NCBI GenBank assembly: GCA_037074765.1
Contig: JBAMDO010000078.1
Location: 1-64,000, forward strand
Length of the DNA: 64,000 nucleotides
Direction: 5' to 3'
Source of the DNA: Mansonella perstans
Taxonomy: Eukaryota; Nematoda; Chromadorea; Rhabditida; Onchocercidae
In this document: positions 25,344 to 39,201 of the stretch, piece after piece
Layout of the letters: each line of letters opens with the position of its first letter
How positions within the stretch are numbered: position 1 is the first letter of the stretch
Program-made: the position numbers and the translations under genes
The notes under the pieces: generated by a model
Databases searched by the model: none
The model's input: the letters and a program-made list of their open reading frames with translations, nothing else
Told to the model about the DNA's origin: nothing

Positions 25344-27940
25344 ATGCGAAATACAGTGGTTATAAGCGAAGATTATGCATACGGAAAGCCACCTGCTGTT
25401 ACTTCTTTCGTTCGCACCTGTAAGCTATTTCATCTCTATTTTTCAACACTTAAGCAAAATATTAAGTTTATTAAAATGAAGTAATAAATTTAAAATAAGT
25501 AATCAGAATCTGCTTATTTCAAGAACCTACTTCGTCTCTATTTCACTTTTGAAGTAACTCCACAACTGTGATTCATTCGATGCCCTTCAATTCATAATCT
25601 TATGCTAGAAAATATAAAACGCCAAAACGCAAACTTTAAAGTATTGCTGAACGAAGAATATGAAATTTAAAAATATGCTTGCAGTATTGTGTGGCACTCC
25701 TTTGTTTTCGGATCCGAAATATCGTCCTTCTGGAAAACTGAAGTCGACACAATTCTGCAATTATATGCCATTATCGTCACGTTTCAAGGAAGATAAAAGG
25801 GGAACATTAGCTCAAGAATCTTCTGGGACAGTAAGCAGTATTCAAAAAAATCAACCGCCTGCTTTGGTGAAGATGTATCAGGTTGACATATGTTTAACAA
25901 TGATCCTTACATGCCGTATCTCTCCAAACAATAATTCACTATCTGTCACAGAAATCGAGTATCAAGCAGTATGAAGTTACAATAGCGGAATGCAGGTTTT
26001 CTACATCTAAACGAATTTCTTACGGAAATCTTTTCCCGGGTAACAATTGTACAGAAAGAAGAGTTAAGTAGATTAAACATATAAAAAACAAAAATAGCTG
26101 AAAGCAATTGATACTGCATGAAAATGCATCTTGCGTCAATGCATGAGATTCTGTACTGGGAGTTGAGATGGATCATCTGTTAGCAATATTTTTCTACCCA
26201 TAGCGAATGATTCTGTTGAATTTTTGACTAGCTCCTTTGTGCCACCTTTGAAATAATGCTTGAAGCTGTTGAATGTCAAACCGATAATTAAATTCCTCAA
26301 AATTTCAATATACTTCATGAAACATATCCGTCACACTCGCCCGTTTCTGATTTAAATAATAATAATAATAATAATTCAATAAAAATAGTAATCCAAATAT
26401 ATAATGACAATAATAGCAATAATTCGTAACTTCAGAAAAACGGCTTTGAGTTAGATCACGCGCAAGAGTATTACGAAAAACTTATGTGTCAATTAACAAT
26501 GAGTAATTCAACGCTAATGCGTGAAAACCAAAGGTTTCAAATTCAATTTGAAGTAAGTCATTGTTCATTCAGCCTATCCCGCCTATTTTCCTCAATTCTG
26601 GTGATCTGCTATTTTCGGTCTTTTTTGGAATGGCTTCATAATACATTGAAATGCGAAGTGAAAAAACTGGAAGTTTAAATTATCTCAAAAATTGTCATTA
26701 GATCTTTTGAAAGAGAGTCGTATTCTCTATATATTTGAAAATGACAATTGGAAAATTCTGAAATTTCAGCGGTATATTTCTAGCTGGGAAAAATCAGGGA
26801 ATCCAATTAAAAAAATTTTCAGAAGCTAAAGATGCTTTTGGAAGACCATATTGACCATTTGAATAACCTATATTTCACTTTATTTTTGAATGGATTCAAT
26901 GCAATTCAATTTCCGGATGGTAAGTTTTACCAGCATAAAGATATTTTGTTATTTGGAACTGTATACTAAAACTTATCTCAAAGAAATCATAAAAAAGGCG
27001 CAAACTGGACTTGAGACAGTTGTACAGTTCATATATACAAACAAGAGGTTGAACAACGCTTTTGCGACCATGCGCCACTAATTGTTTATAAAAAGTTTTC
27101 AGAAAGAAACTCATTTTTAAACCGTTTTTGTGAATAATTGAATCTAGGTCAAACAGTGAACCTAGCAGAATTTCAAGGCACAAAACTGAAATTAATCCCG
27201 CGTACAAACATGTTGCCGCCTGACGTTTTATCAACTACAATCGACGAAAAGCTCTTCATTTCTCCTCCTCACAACAGTAAAAATTTAAATATTTAAACCA
27301 AAAATTAAAGATTTTCATTAAACTGCCTTTTTTTCTTAAATATCAATCATACCACAAAGATATATTCGAACGAGAAACCTATATGTGCTGTCTAGACTGA
27401 AATTTCAACTGCTATTGTAGCGAATTAAAAACAAATATGGAGAAATCAATATTACCAGGTTATCGTTTAATGAACTGCCTCTACAACTATATATTTCCTT
27501 CCAGATAATGGCAGTTTCACCGATATTTCTGCATCAAGGCATTCAACAAGGTATCTATCGCTGATTTCTTTAAAAGTGCATCAATGTAACGTCGGAACCC
27601 GAGAATTTCTAAAAAATTACGGTGCGACGAATTAATATTTTTAGGGTATGGGAACAAAGCCAAATGCCAGTGTTCTGTTAAACGACAGCGATCAGTCCTC
27701 CTGATATATTTTAATAAAGATAATGATGATATTGAGAGTTATTTGCAGTAGATGAATGGACAGGCCCGATTTGGTAATTGACTCTCTTTCTATCTATCAA
27801 CTTGGTGCATCAAACCTCCAATCTTTTCTCTCTTCATCTACAGCCATGATTCGCGCGATGATATTGCCGAAATCGTTCCGAAATGCACAAATTTAAAACG
27901 ACTCAAGCAACTAATCAATCCAGTTAATGTTAGAATCTAA
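25344..27940 (+). CDS. unrecognised 235-aa protein with coiled-coil-like centre
   Basis: Seven exons join in phase: 25344-25419, 25685-25830, 26436-26552, 26823-26919, 27148-27276, 27505-27550, 27844-27940 (708 nt). The ATG sits three bases after a TTTCAG acceptor with no upstream exon, suggesting trans-splicing. The N-terminus (MRNTVVISEDYAYGKPP...) is polar. Residues about 75-125 are helical and charged (LDHAQEYYEKLMCQ, MRENQRFQIQFEKLKMLLED), fitting a short coiled coil. The rest is Ser/Asn-rich with a basic end (KCTNLKRLKQLINPVNVRI). No signal peptide or membrane span. An alternative end uses an acceptor at 27645 and stops at 27681. I do not recognise the family, and no function is assigned. 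Confidence 0.7.
26352..26376. repeat. (AAT)n microsatellite
   Basis: About seven to eight AAT units within the second intron of the 25-28 kb gene. Confidence 0.85.
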
Positions 27941-28375
27941 AATATTTACCATAGAAATATTATGAGCAATAAAAGATAAATAGTGTGATTTTTCATTGTA
28001 ATATTGCGTGCAATCCAGTGCTTTCTTAACATTTATCTTTACTTGTAAGAAAAAAATTTATTTTCAATAAGCGAAAATATGATGGACAAAGAAGAAATGT
28101 TTTCAGTGAGCAATAACAGAGAGGTAAAAGTGATGCACGTTTTAAATGAGGCCATAGATAATTAAAAAATGCATTATGCAAAGCATTTTTGCACAATTTG
28201 ATAGTCTGATAAAAATGAGTTTTATGTGGAAAACTACTTCATAAAAATTGTAGCAAGAGGTAGCAAAAAACATTAAATCGAGATCACTACCAATATATGG
28301 CTGCATTAAGCGAATGACCTCAACTGCACTACTGAATAGTTTACTGGTCTTTCGCAAAATCTAAAACAATAATCA
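27941..28375. other. short convergent intergenic region
   Basis: Lies between the 3' ends of the 25-28 kb gene (plus) and the condensin D3 gene (minus). A minus-strand frame at about 28282-28360 follows an acceptor-like TTGTTTTAG and reads LRKTSKLFSSAVEVIRLMQ before a GTAGTG donor. It may be an extra 3' exon of the minus-strand gene or an unrelated fragment. Confidence 0.45.
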
Positions 28376-31300
28376 TCCATTCTCATTATCGGCTTCTTCA
28401 ATTGGTGGTACATAGGCCAGTCGAGTTTGTCGTTTTGATCCTTGAAAGACAGGTGCATTTCTATCACTTTCATAAAGGTCAAAATATAAAAAAAGGCTGT
28501 GTAAACTAAATTTTCTATGTATACAAAATATAGATCACTAAATTTTTATCTTGATAAACATAATTGCCAACAGTAAACTAACGTTTTCTTGAAGGCGTGC
28601 TCTCAATGGCTGACATTTCATCATCCAAACCGAATGTCAACTAAAATATAGCTTTGCTGTGAGACTTGAATATAATGGATAATTCTCAAAAAAAAAAAAA
28701 GAAAAGAAAGGAAAAAAGAAACTTCGCCAATGTGATGCTGTGGTGTTGAAATCGCTCGCATTGGTAACTCGCTCTCTCCATCCAAATGTTCAAACATTAT
28801 TTTCTGGCTTCGTCTTTTGATCACTTGATCATCACGTTTGATCACCGTTTGATCGCAGTTGGGATCGACCATTTTTTTACTTGCCGGAAATTGCTGTAAA
28901 AAACCAGAGTATGAAAAAAAAATTATGACAGTATAGATTTGAAAAATCAAGAAATGCTTCATTTGTAAATTTCATTACAGCATCACTAAAGCATGCATTT
29001 AACAACATTCTGAAAACTTCAGAAAATTCTAAGACAGGAATGAAAGAAATATGTACCAAAAGCTTCAGATAAGCTGGAAAAAAAATAACTCTTAAATTTT
29101 TTAAAGTTTCTATACCTAGTTCATTTGTTACTCACTATATTCACTTAAATAGAGACGTACAATATTCTCGGTATTTTTTTCTTCGTTATCAATTTCCGTT
29201 TGTTCTTCCGTCACTTTTTGATCACTTTTTTCGGGAGAATTAACTGGCGCAACACCGTCTAAATGTGACAATGATTAAACGAGCATTTTTTTCCCAATTT
29301 TCTGATGAATACAACTCGGTCGAAAAATCAGTCACTAAAAGAAGTCCGGTGCCTTATGAATGTAAATGAAAATAATATACAAATTGATAGAAGCGAAAAA
29401 AACGATAACTAAAACTACCTTCGTCATTTCGTTTATTTCTTTGTACTTCAGTCTGTACGGTCCCCACTTCATTCCTTTGCTTTAAAATCCCAGGTCTTAG
29501 GTGCGGTGAAGAAGCCGCGCCATCAATAGTAAATGAAACCCTATTTGACAAAAAGGGTGTTCTCACCATTACATTATTCTTGCTCTGAATTTTCATCTTT
29601 CTTTCTTTTTCCTTAAATACCACACAGCTTTATTAATCCAGTTATGATCTTCATTACAAAACTGTTAAACTCACCAAGTAAAATACAATAACAAATTTTA
29701 GTAAACTCTATATATGCCTTGCTTACACGCCTCACCTAACTATGATAGATATCTTTCTTATCTCTTAATCTTACTCAGCCTCTATTAATTCTGCAACACT
29801 ACAGAATCGACATTGCATGGAACAGATGAAAGAATTTTGATATCCACACAATACACTAGTTTTCTTCCAGTTTTACACTGCTTGAATGATTCGATCAGTC
29901 GCTCAACCATCAATTATCGAAAAATGAAAAACCCAAAACGATTATAAAACATCTACCTCAAGTTTCTCAAGGTCGAATTTTATTTCGGCTTTCAAATGCT
30001 TATCACTTGCCAAAAATTCATCCAACTGCTCGCGGTGATCTTTACATAATTCTCTGAATATGGATTTCTCTAAGACAAATGATTATACATACTAAAACAG
30101 AAAACCAGATTTTATATCGGTTTTTTTTGGGAAGTTATTAAGACAATTGCAAATTAACAGTCAGTTCAATGATTACCTGAGAACTCTAACGATTCCTAAT
30201 TCCAATTCAGGTAGGCGCTTCTCTTGCAGGTAATATTTCAGTTGTATGATATGAGGCAAAATGGCATCAATGATACCTTTGCGAAATGCTTGTGTAACAA
30301 CCTTTTTTGCTGCTTCCTGAAACTCAATTTTAATGTTTCACTTTTATTAAAATTACTATTCGCAATGCTGGTTTCTTCTACCGACAGAACAAAAAAAAAT
30401 GGCAAGGAACGAATTTATGAAGCCAATACCTGAATGTTTGATGGCGGCTCGTCATCATCATCATCCGTTTCATTTGACGATCTTTTACCCAAAGCCATGG
30501 ACAATTTTATTTCCGGGCAACACATTATCTAACATCAAACAAATGTAGTACAATAATTACAATATTCTATAGGAATAAATATTCGAAAATAGAAAAAAGT
30601 TGATATTTTGAAAGTTTAAAGAAAAAAGAAACGTACTGAACGATCTATTAATAAACAAATCATACTTCGTAGCAATCCTCAAGCAAAGCTCTAACACGAA
30701 GATCGGAAATGTCGAGTTCACCATCCACTATAGCCGAATACACCTCCTGACCAATACGCATTCCAATCGTAAATTTATTCTCATCATTAAATGTTTTTAT
30801 CTAAACAGGAATATCGTTTGAGAAATCATTTGCTTACCAATGTTTCTGCACGGTCTTACAGAACCTTAGCAATCTTAATAGCACAGGATATCCATGCAAC
30901 ATTTGAAATTTGATTAAATAGGTCTGAATATACTAAATACAGTCCAAAAAGTTAAAAATTTCAAACTGAAAACATGCGGACCAACCATAAACCGGTAAAG
31001 TCTCATTCGCGCATTCTTTAACCGAAATCCTGATAAAGAACACTTCAAGTCTTGCCTTTCCGTTGTATCTTCTTCCATAGCTGAAGATAAAAAAGCAAAC
31101 ACTGATTTCTGATTTGAACTTATCACTTTGAACCTTACCATGACTTGTCGCCAACCATAAACTGTGCGTAACTGAATTGAAATAAAAAACACATTCCAAA
31201 AAATGATTCACAAACATGTTTGGGAACTGCACAAGCAGGACATCAACCTAAAACAGAAGTACCATAATATAAGCTGTAAAATTGCGCAATACGTCTGGTC

Positions 31301-34300
31301 TCTATTATTCGAATCACTTACCAAACACATCTCAGCGTATTCGCGAACTTCCTTATTTTCGTCCAAAATCGTTGATACAAATCTGTACATAATCTGAAAC
31401 CAGTATTAATGTCCAGAAGCCATATCTAGCTTTTTACGACATTCGTTCAATGGTTATATATTACCTGCCCTGCCCAACGTACAAACTGTTCTTTGATGAG
31501 GTGTGTCAATAACATAAGTGTTTGCTTCCGCACCAGCGTGGACGAATCTTTTAAACAGGAAGCTACGATAGCACTATGACGTTCAACTAACAATGTGTAC
31601 CTGGGCAATAATGAAAGTGATCAGCAAATGAGGATAAAATCAGACTGATAATTTTCAAAATGAATAAATAATATGCGAAATTTAAAGAACCTCTTGCAAA
31701 GATCGCAAATTACACCAACAATATTGCTTCGAACCAAGTGATTGCTGTTCACTAAAAGCTGCCGCGACAACACCGGAACGCATTTCTTCGCCAATTTTTC
31801 GTCCTAAAAGTCTATTTTTCATATCATTTGAATGATAATATCAATAAGAATCATGAAAAGTTTTTAGTTTTACTACCTGAAGACACATTTTACCAATGGC
31901 CAAAACTGCTTGTGCCCTGACGGCTGGACTTAACACTTCCACGTTGACAGCACGTTGGCCCAAAAATGTAGGACCTAATCCATGATTGGTTGGTTGCGAT
32001 GTTCCACATTCTTGATTTACAAATGCAGTTGCTTTCTGGCTGCCTTCCATCTTATTGTGCTGACCAGAAGATTTGGAGCTACGGAAAAAGTCGGTAGTAG
32101 AAACACAGTAAACATTGCAATTCGCATTTTGCTGTACATCAACCTGCTGCCGTTCTTGCTTCATAAAACCCTTAAGCTGATTTGAAATTTTGCCATAAAA
32201 TTTAAATGCAGCAACGATGAAGTTAACGTGAGCAACCGTTAAACCTGTCCATGCTATATCTTTATTTTTCCTGTTTATACATTCACATTCATCTCCTTCC
32301 TTACTGACCTTTTCTATTTATTAAATACTGTCAAATTGTTTCGAATTTGAGATTACGAATTCGCAAAATAAAAAAAAAAATGCCAAGAGAAAGTTTACTT
32401 CTACATCAGAGCAGTGGACAGCGTTTAATGGACGAACTGACGGTACTGCTGGTAACGTATTGCATGAAATGCCTATAAGCACAAAAGATCAAAAATACAG
32501 ATCTCGCTAACGGTTTGTATGAAATTCATACCTATTCAAATCTCTTTTTGCATGATATATTAAAATTATTATATGGTAAAATAGGAGGTAGTTTGTACCA
32601 TCTCCCATTTTACCAGAGTCATATCTTTAAAATGCCTCACATTAGTTTTCAGTAAACCTCAAATTTTCAAGCCAATAATCATTATCTCTACTAACAAGTT
32701 TAGAAATGGATTAAAAATTATATTAAAGATACTGCAAGAACTTCGAAGTTCTGCAAACCTGTTTGAGTCAACTGCTGCTGTATGACATCAGAAGCCATTA
32801 TTAATTGCATAATATCAAATGCTTTAGGATTTATGCTTAACAAAGTCGGACTATACTGGATCACTTCACCCAATGAGTTTATAATTCGTACAAGAAATTT
32901 CGCTGTTTTATCGCTGGAAATAAATTTCTGCTACCGAAACACTTGAAACTGTGCAAGACAATAAAATTGCGACCTATCTGAAGCAAAAAAAGATTTCGAT
33001 TTCAATATTTACTTCAGTTTACTGACTTACTTTTCCTGCGACAATGGAGTTTCACTGCATCCGTCGATCGGAAGAAAAATAATGTTCTGTAAAATTTTAA
33101 GTGATTTGTCCATTAAAATGCGATTAAATTCAAGAAACTGCTTAGCACCCGTGTCGCCATCATCGCCAATACCTCTACATAAACAGGCAAATGCGTAGTA
33201 AATATGAGCGATTTGACCTTCACTGATCCTGAAATTTAAAACTTCTGATTTTCGTGAATCTGGATTGGAACAAGCAAAATTTGATCTTTTGATCTTCAAA
33301 TAATTCCACTCAGCTACACCTGAATTCAATTAGCTTTGTGCTAAAATTTTCGATCAGCTGATTTCGACTTGTTTCACTTATGCGGTCAGCACAACGCGCG
33401 ATGATTTCCGCAACGTAGCCAACTAAATTATTTTCATCATCTTCGTTTAAGGTATACCAGAAACGAACCGCACGGGACCCATCAATCTAAAACTGATTTG
33501 AAAATAATACATCGAACAGCTCTCATTTCTATGTTTTTCCAAAAAAAAATTACAAGACTAATTCCTGCCACAAAATAAAGATATCGCTTTTTGTCGCAAA
33601 AGAACTGGAACCTGAGAAACATGAAAGATTCTGAGCAAGACCCAAAGCATGAATGCTCACCTTGAATACACTGCTTAAAAAGCTAAGTAACATCCAAACA
33701 ATATTCGCATTGTTAGAATCGTCACATTTCTTTAGTAAGCTTTCAACAGCGTATTCCGTCAACCCTCCTTCTTTTGCTTGGTGAAGTAAACAGCGCAATA
33801 ATAAGCGCCTGTAATTCAATTTATAAAAAACCCAAAAAAGTATGGAAGCAAATTAAGAATTAAAGTTATGAAAATATTAAATAAATTTAGCAAGATTTCT
33901 TCGTCTCTTCCTACTCTCTCAACTAATGTAGAGTTGAATGAGATTTGCAATCAAGAAAACTTAATAAAGACATAAATGAGGACCTGTGATTGACTTCCTG
34001 CTCCACTGCTTCCAAAATACGCCAAACAAATGGCATCGTATTTTCTATAGCTGGTAAAATAAGTGTTTCCTGCAATTAATATATAAAGTAAACATAGAGT
34101 TTTCTAAATAAAATTATATAAGCAACTCAAATATCCAAACTAAAAATTAGGATCAAAAAGAAGTTAGGGACTTCAGCAATTTCTTCCTTGAATTTGAATT
34201 TAACGAAAATAGACAGGCTTGAAAATTGGAACTTACCAAAACCAATTTGGATGTTAGTTGTACAACTGATTGTTCACGATCATTAATTAAAGGCAGAATT

Positions 34301-37300
34301 GATGTAAGCCAAGCTTTATCAAGCATGCTGCTACTCGTATGCAAAGATAAAAGTAAACGGTTTAACGATTCCGCAGCTTGTTTCCTTACCAATAACGAAG
34401 GATCTCGACAACGTTGCTGGAAACAGCATGCAAAACAAGTTATTACACTAATGCATACAATGTAGCGAGATGTGAATATAATTCCATATTTGAGCTCCTC
34501 AACTCTATTAGCACTTTTTGCTTTAAAAATTAGTGTCACCTGGAAAATTGGCAGAAATTCTGTTTTTTGTGACTCGGAAAGACTAGGGAAAATTGATTCG
34601 AGAGCAGCTATTGCTGCTCTGCGAGTTGAAACCTGAAAGTATTCTTTTACTCTAGAATAACATATTGTGTCATTTTTTTTTCAATTTCTAGAAGGAAGAA
34701 ATATCGAAAGAAACTATAAATTTAAAAAGTGCTATGTCAGTACTCTCGCATCCAAACATCGAGTAGCAATAATCCTCAAAAGGACAGGAACATTCTGATG
34801 CATCCCATCACCCTCGTCTTCAGAGCCATAAACATACACCTATAAAATGATTTTGTAACTCCAGAGTTTCTTAATAGGGCATGGTGGTACTTTCAAACGA
34901 ATATCTTAATTAAAACAAAAACAGCGCCGTAAAATAAATCTCACCAATATAAAAACATAGAATGCGAGTAGTGCGTTAAACTTACCGAAGTTTTTGGCAA
35001 ATTCAAAAGTTTGCAGCGTATATTTTCATCATTAAGCAACATTGCAACTTGCGTCAAAGCTCGAGTTCGTACCGCTGGAGATTTGTCATTGCAACTTCTT
35101 AGTAAAAGAAGCAAAACTGCATTGTAAAAATCGGTTTTCCCTACCAGATTGTTACTGCAAATAGCTCACTGAAGTATCGTTTAATGTTTTGTTGAGAAAA
35201 GCATTAATACTTACATGCGGTTACCGAAAACGAGGGAGTTATTAAGATTTTTACACTCATTTCATGACTATATGATAATTTCAAAACAACTGTTACTCGG
35301 ATAATATTGGTTATGAAGAGTAATTATGAAACATTTCTTAGAAATTACATAACCGTACTTGACATGCACTATAATTTTAAAATCACTTCCACAGAAAAAT
35401 ATTTTTCAAAGTTACATGACAGCACAGGACTTAATTTTCTTATCACCACAGGCATTTTCTTATCTTTTTCTTATATCTATTAAGCGAAATTCAAACCTTA
35501 TCGCTTTCCTTCCTTGTGCTTTCTTTTGGATTTGTTGTCTTTTATCACTATCTGAAATATATAAAAAACAACACCGAAATATTTTCAAATACAGCTTACA
35601 TTTATCACAAACGCAAGTTTGAAGTTAAGCGGTACCATCTTCTTTAGTTTTATCTACTTCCAACGATACTTCTTCGCCATTGAAAACATCCTAAAAACAA
35701 ACTTCGGAACTTATTATCGGAAAAAAGATGCAGTTTGAACTGAATTATCATGTTTTAAAAAACGACTAAGCTATGCTGAGCAGGACAAACGTTCTACAAG
35801 CAACAGACAAGAAAATGAAACATGATGGTATTTGTTGGCCTATTGCTAAAAAAACGACTGATTTCAAACAATACCACTGATCAGTCAGAACAAGAGAAAT
35901 GAAAGAAAAATCACCTTTTCATCCATTTGTTTGCAGTCATAATTTCTTTTGTCTTGCTCGTAAGTGACTTCAAGGACATGACCTGAAATCCTGTCCTAAA
36001 TTAAAGATAGCATCTGTATAGATGAAGCCCCTGCTACAGAAAGCTTTGCAGTAAATGAGCTATAAAAATGCATTTTTCCAAATTGGAGTTGGATACAAAG
36101 TCTAACTCATTTTAAAAATTTGTAGAATTAGGGGTGAGATTACCATGTTGTTTCATGAATGGCACCGCAATTTCAACAGCAAAACCACGGACTGCAACTT
36201 TGGGATTTGAGCCAGTTAGCAACAAGAAAATGGCGAAATCCTGTAAATAGAGAGAGATAAGTTGTTGATTTGTAAGAATTAGAAGTCATAAATCACTTTT
36301 TCTAATGTCAACAATAATTACTTGAATATATTTGGGAGGCAGATAAGCAAGAACTTCAACGACGGAACTTGCCACTTTCGCACGATAATCACTGCGGTCT
36401 GGACAACGAAAACATACATTTTGAAGCATCAATAAAACAGTCAGCATCTCTTCTTCAGAACCTTTCTAGAACATTAATTTCAACTGATTTTTATTTAAAA
36501 CAGCTTAGCTAATTTTTCTTTTTTCTTTTTTTTTTTTTAAATTGTGAGAAATTAAGAAACCTTCGATGTGTGGAAAAATAATTAAATTTTAAGGAGCTAC
36601 AGAAAACAAAGCTGGAAATCTAACAATAGCTTACATTTTTAAAGAAAATTTTTTCGGGAAAACTAAATTGCAAAACATAAAATGAATATGTTTCTATACT
36701 TCCAAAAATATTAAATAAAGCATAAGATTAAAACATGTATCTAAAGCCTTTGTCAACTATGAAATAAAAGTCCACAACGTTTTATTTATTGCTTTACCTT
36801 TATTCTAATTCTGATAAAACTCATCATAGCTTCCTTATAAGTGCTCATTAGTTTCGGTGGGTGAGCATTCGTAGGAAATACAGTATTTTCAAGCGTCCAA
36901 AACAACAGCCGTGGCATAATAATTCTTCCGTATAGAACGCCAGAGATAGCATGCCCATTATCCAAAAAGCGGTGCATCAAAGCGAATGACCGGTCAGAAA
37001 AACCCCGTAATCTCTGAAAACGCAGGTGATAAGCCTTTCAATTTTTGAATTACTAGATTTTACTGAATTATAAGGAATTAAGAGACTTTATATGCATGAA
37101 AAAATTAAGTTCTCAGGAAGCAAACCTGGAAATCTGATAGTCGCTTACATTCTAAAAAAGTCGTTTTCTCGGAAAAATCAAGCTGCATAAGTTGCTGCAA
37201 AAAAACTGCAAGCGATGTTAACTGAGCTGATGAAAGTAAGCCTGGAATGTTGCAAAATTTCTAGATGACAAAGGCAGATATTAGAGTGGTAAAATCATAA

Positions 37301-39201
37301 ATGTCAACACAAAAAACAAAATAATATATAATAGCTGATGCGCCAACCTCTGTTTGAGAAGACAAATAATGAGTCTAGCACGTCACACAGCATATATCTT
37401 AATTCTGTTTCGTCCTCCAAAGTAAGTTGCTCAAAATCTGCAAAACTCAACACCACTGTAACAAGTTGGATATTTACATCAGCAAATCTGACAAGATACA
37501 AAAATATGGCGTATCACATGTTATCCAATCATTTTCTTTCAATAATCCCTTGCCCTTTTACATAGCAATGTTTTTTTTTTCTTAAACATCACCTTGATGG
37601 AATCTAAATTAAATTTTTTACTAAAGATGCTCCTCCTTTTAATATTATAATGTCACGCAAGTTATCAAATACGTTAAAAGTTCCAACTAATTTCAATTTT
37701 TATTTTCAAATTCACAGGATTTATCATTTTGCTGTTCCTACTACAAATAAAAAAGTCAAAGTGGTTCTCATCAAGAAATGGTTAGAAAAATTGAACCGCT
37801 AATACAGAGTATGAATATTTGGAGAAATGTTTTTTTTTTAACATAAAATAAAAGAAACCTATTTGATTTATTCTTGAATTGTTTGTAACAAATGGTTTTT
37901 TATTTTTAGTTTTAGTGTTCCGAACTGCTTCTACCTTACTTGCCGAAAGGTGATTGTTACTGAGTAATCTGCGAATTAATCGCAATTCGTCCAAAGTTTT
38001 CTGCAAGTAACAAAAACTAAAATTTCCAATTTACATAACAAAAAATTTTTTTTTCAATTTACATATTTAAATTCAATTCAATAAGAAAAAATTACTTGAA
38101 AGAGATAATCATTGAAGATATTGAAAGCCTGCGCTCCACTTAGACAGCATAGTGAGACATAAAGTCGAGAACCAATTAATCCGACTTTCTGGTCATCAAG
38201 AGCACTGAAACATTTGACTTCGAGAAAAATAATGTGCTTTAATTTGAGAACAATAATGGACAGATAGATATATACCAAGTAATTTCACTATAAAATGTCA
38301 TTCATTAGTTTTACGGTGAAACGAAAAAAATGAAAGACAACTGAAACTCAAATTATAAACAGGACAGGGATATGAAATAATTTGTTGACTATCGCGAAAA
38401 CAAATTGTTAACCAAATATCCAATCTAATAACAATTAATATTAGGATGACTGAATTAAAAAACAAAGTCGTGACCAAAGATTCGGAACTGACTCAAAATA
38501 TTAACTCCAAATACAACATTTCAACAATAAGACTTGATTTAATATTGGAAAATAACTAGCGATCTATCTGTTTTGCGACACGTCTTTCTATTTTACTATA
38601 CTGCAAAAGGAAAAGCTTATAACTAGGGAATTATTAGAAATAAATGCTCACCCATTAGGCTGTTGTCCCCGCTCAATCAAATACAATGCAAAAATGCATA
38701 ATTTCTTTGCATCAAAATTCATTTCAGCCATTTCATGCCATATCTTGGTCGATGAATCTGCTTTCTGAGCATACAATAATAATCGGGAACATACTAAAAA
38801 ATTCAAAATGTCTCAAGTTTGTCAGTTATTTCAGAAAGTATTCTTTTACTGATCCGAACTTATTTAATTACCCACATTCTGAGAGACAGTGTAAATAATC
38901 AAAAGCTTGAAGGACTGAGAATTGTATCGTCTGTGCAAAACTGCCGAAGTCCGAAAAGTTATCATCGAAGCTGAAAAGCGAACATTACGCTTCCTTAACA
39001 TAGAGATATTCAAATTTTCCCGGACAAAAATTCCTTAAACAACTGCAAATAATTTGTACAAATATCCAACATAGCATTTCTGGCGAATCTCGGTTCTATC
39101 CAGAAAAATACTTACCATGCAATGGTCCATTCATCATTTATCTCTGAGAAGATGCTACTCACATCGTCGAGTGCTTCAAAAAGTTTATCTTTTTCTTCCA
39201 T
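28376..39201 (-). CDS. hcp-6: condensin II complex subunit D3 (NCAPD3 / HCP-6), HEAT-repeat protein
   Basis: Non-SMC regulatory HEAT subunit of condensin II, acting in mitotic chromosome condensation and, in worms, centromere resolution. ATG at 39199-39201 (MEEKDKLFEALDDVSSIF). More than 20 minus-strand exons follow, about 39201-39116, 38970-38872, 38766-38651, 38206-38096, 38002-37936, 37494-37352, 37262-37147, 37016-36800, 36466-36322, 36242-36140 and so on. Diagnostic blocks: QRCRDPSLLVRKQAAESLNR and KAWLTSILPLINDREQSV (34.3-34.4 kb); VRAQAVLAIGKMCLQ (31.9 kb); NHFLECVFYF (31.2 kb); MALGKRSSNETDDDDDEPP (30.5 kb); LCKDHREQLDEFLASDKHLK (30.0 kb); RAISTPQHHIGE-LTFGL (28.7 and 28.6 kb), matching the RAISTP...VTFG region near the end of vertebrate NCAPD3. 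The C-terminus is Ser/Thr- and basic-rich. The 3' end is uncertain: either a stop just after SRKR (about 28579) or a weak splice to an exon ending ...VPPIEEADNENG at 28376. Several middle borders are approximate. Confidence 0.93.

Noticed and set aside
26896..27234. 112-aa minus-strand frame opposite the orphan gene at 25-28 kb
   Set aside because: It runs antisense to two phase-matched plus-strand exons and has no domain or splice sites of its own.
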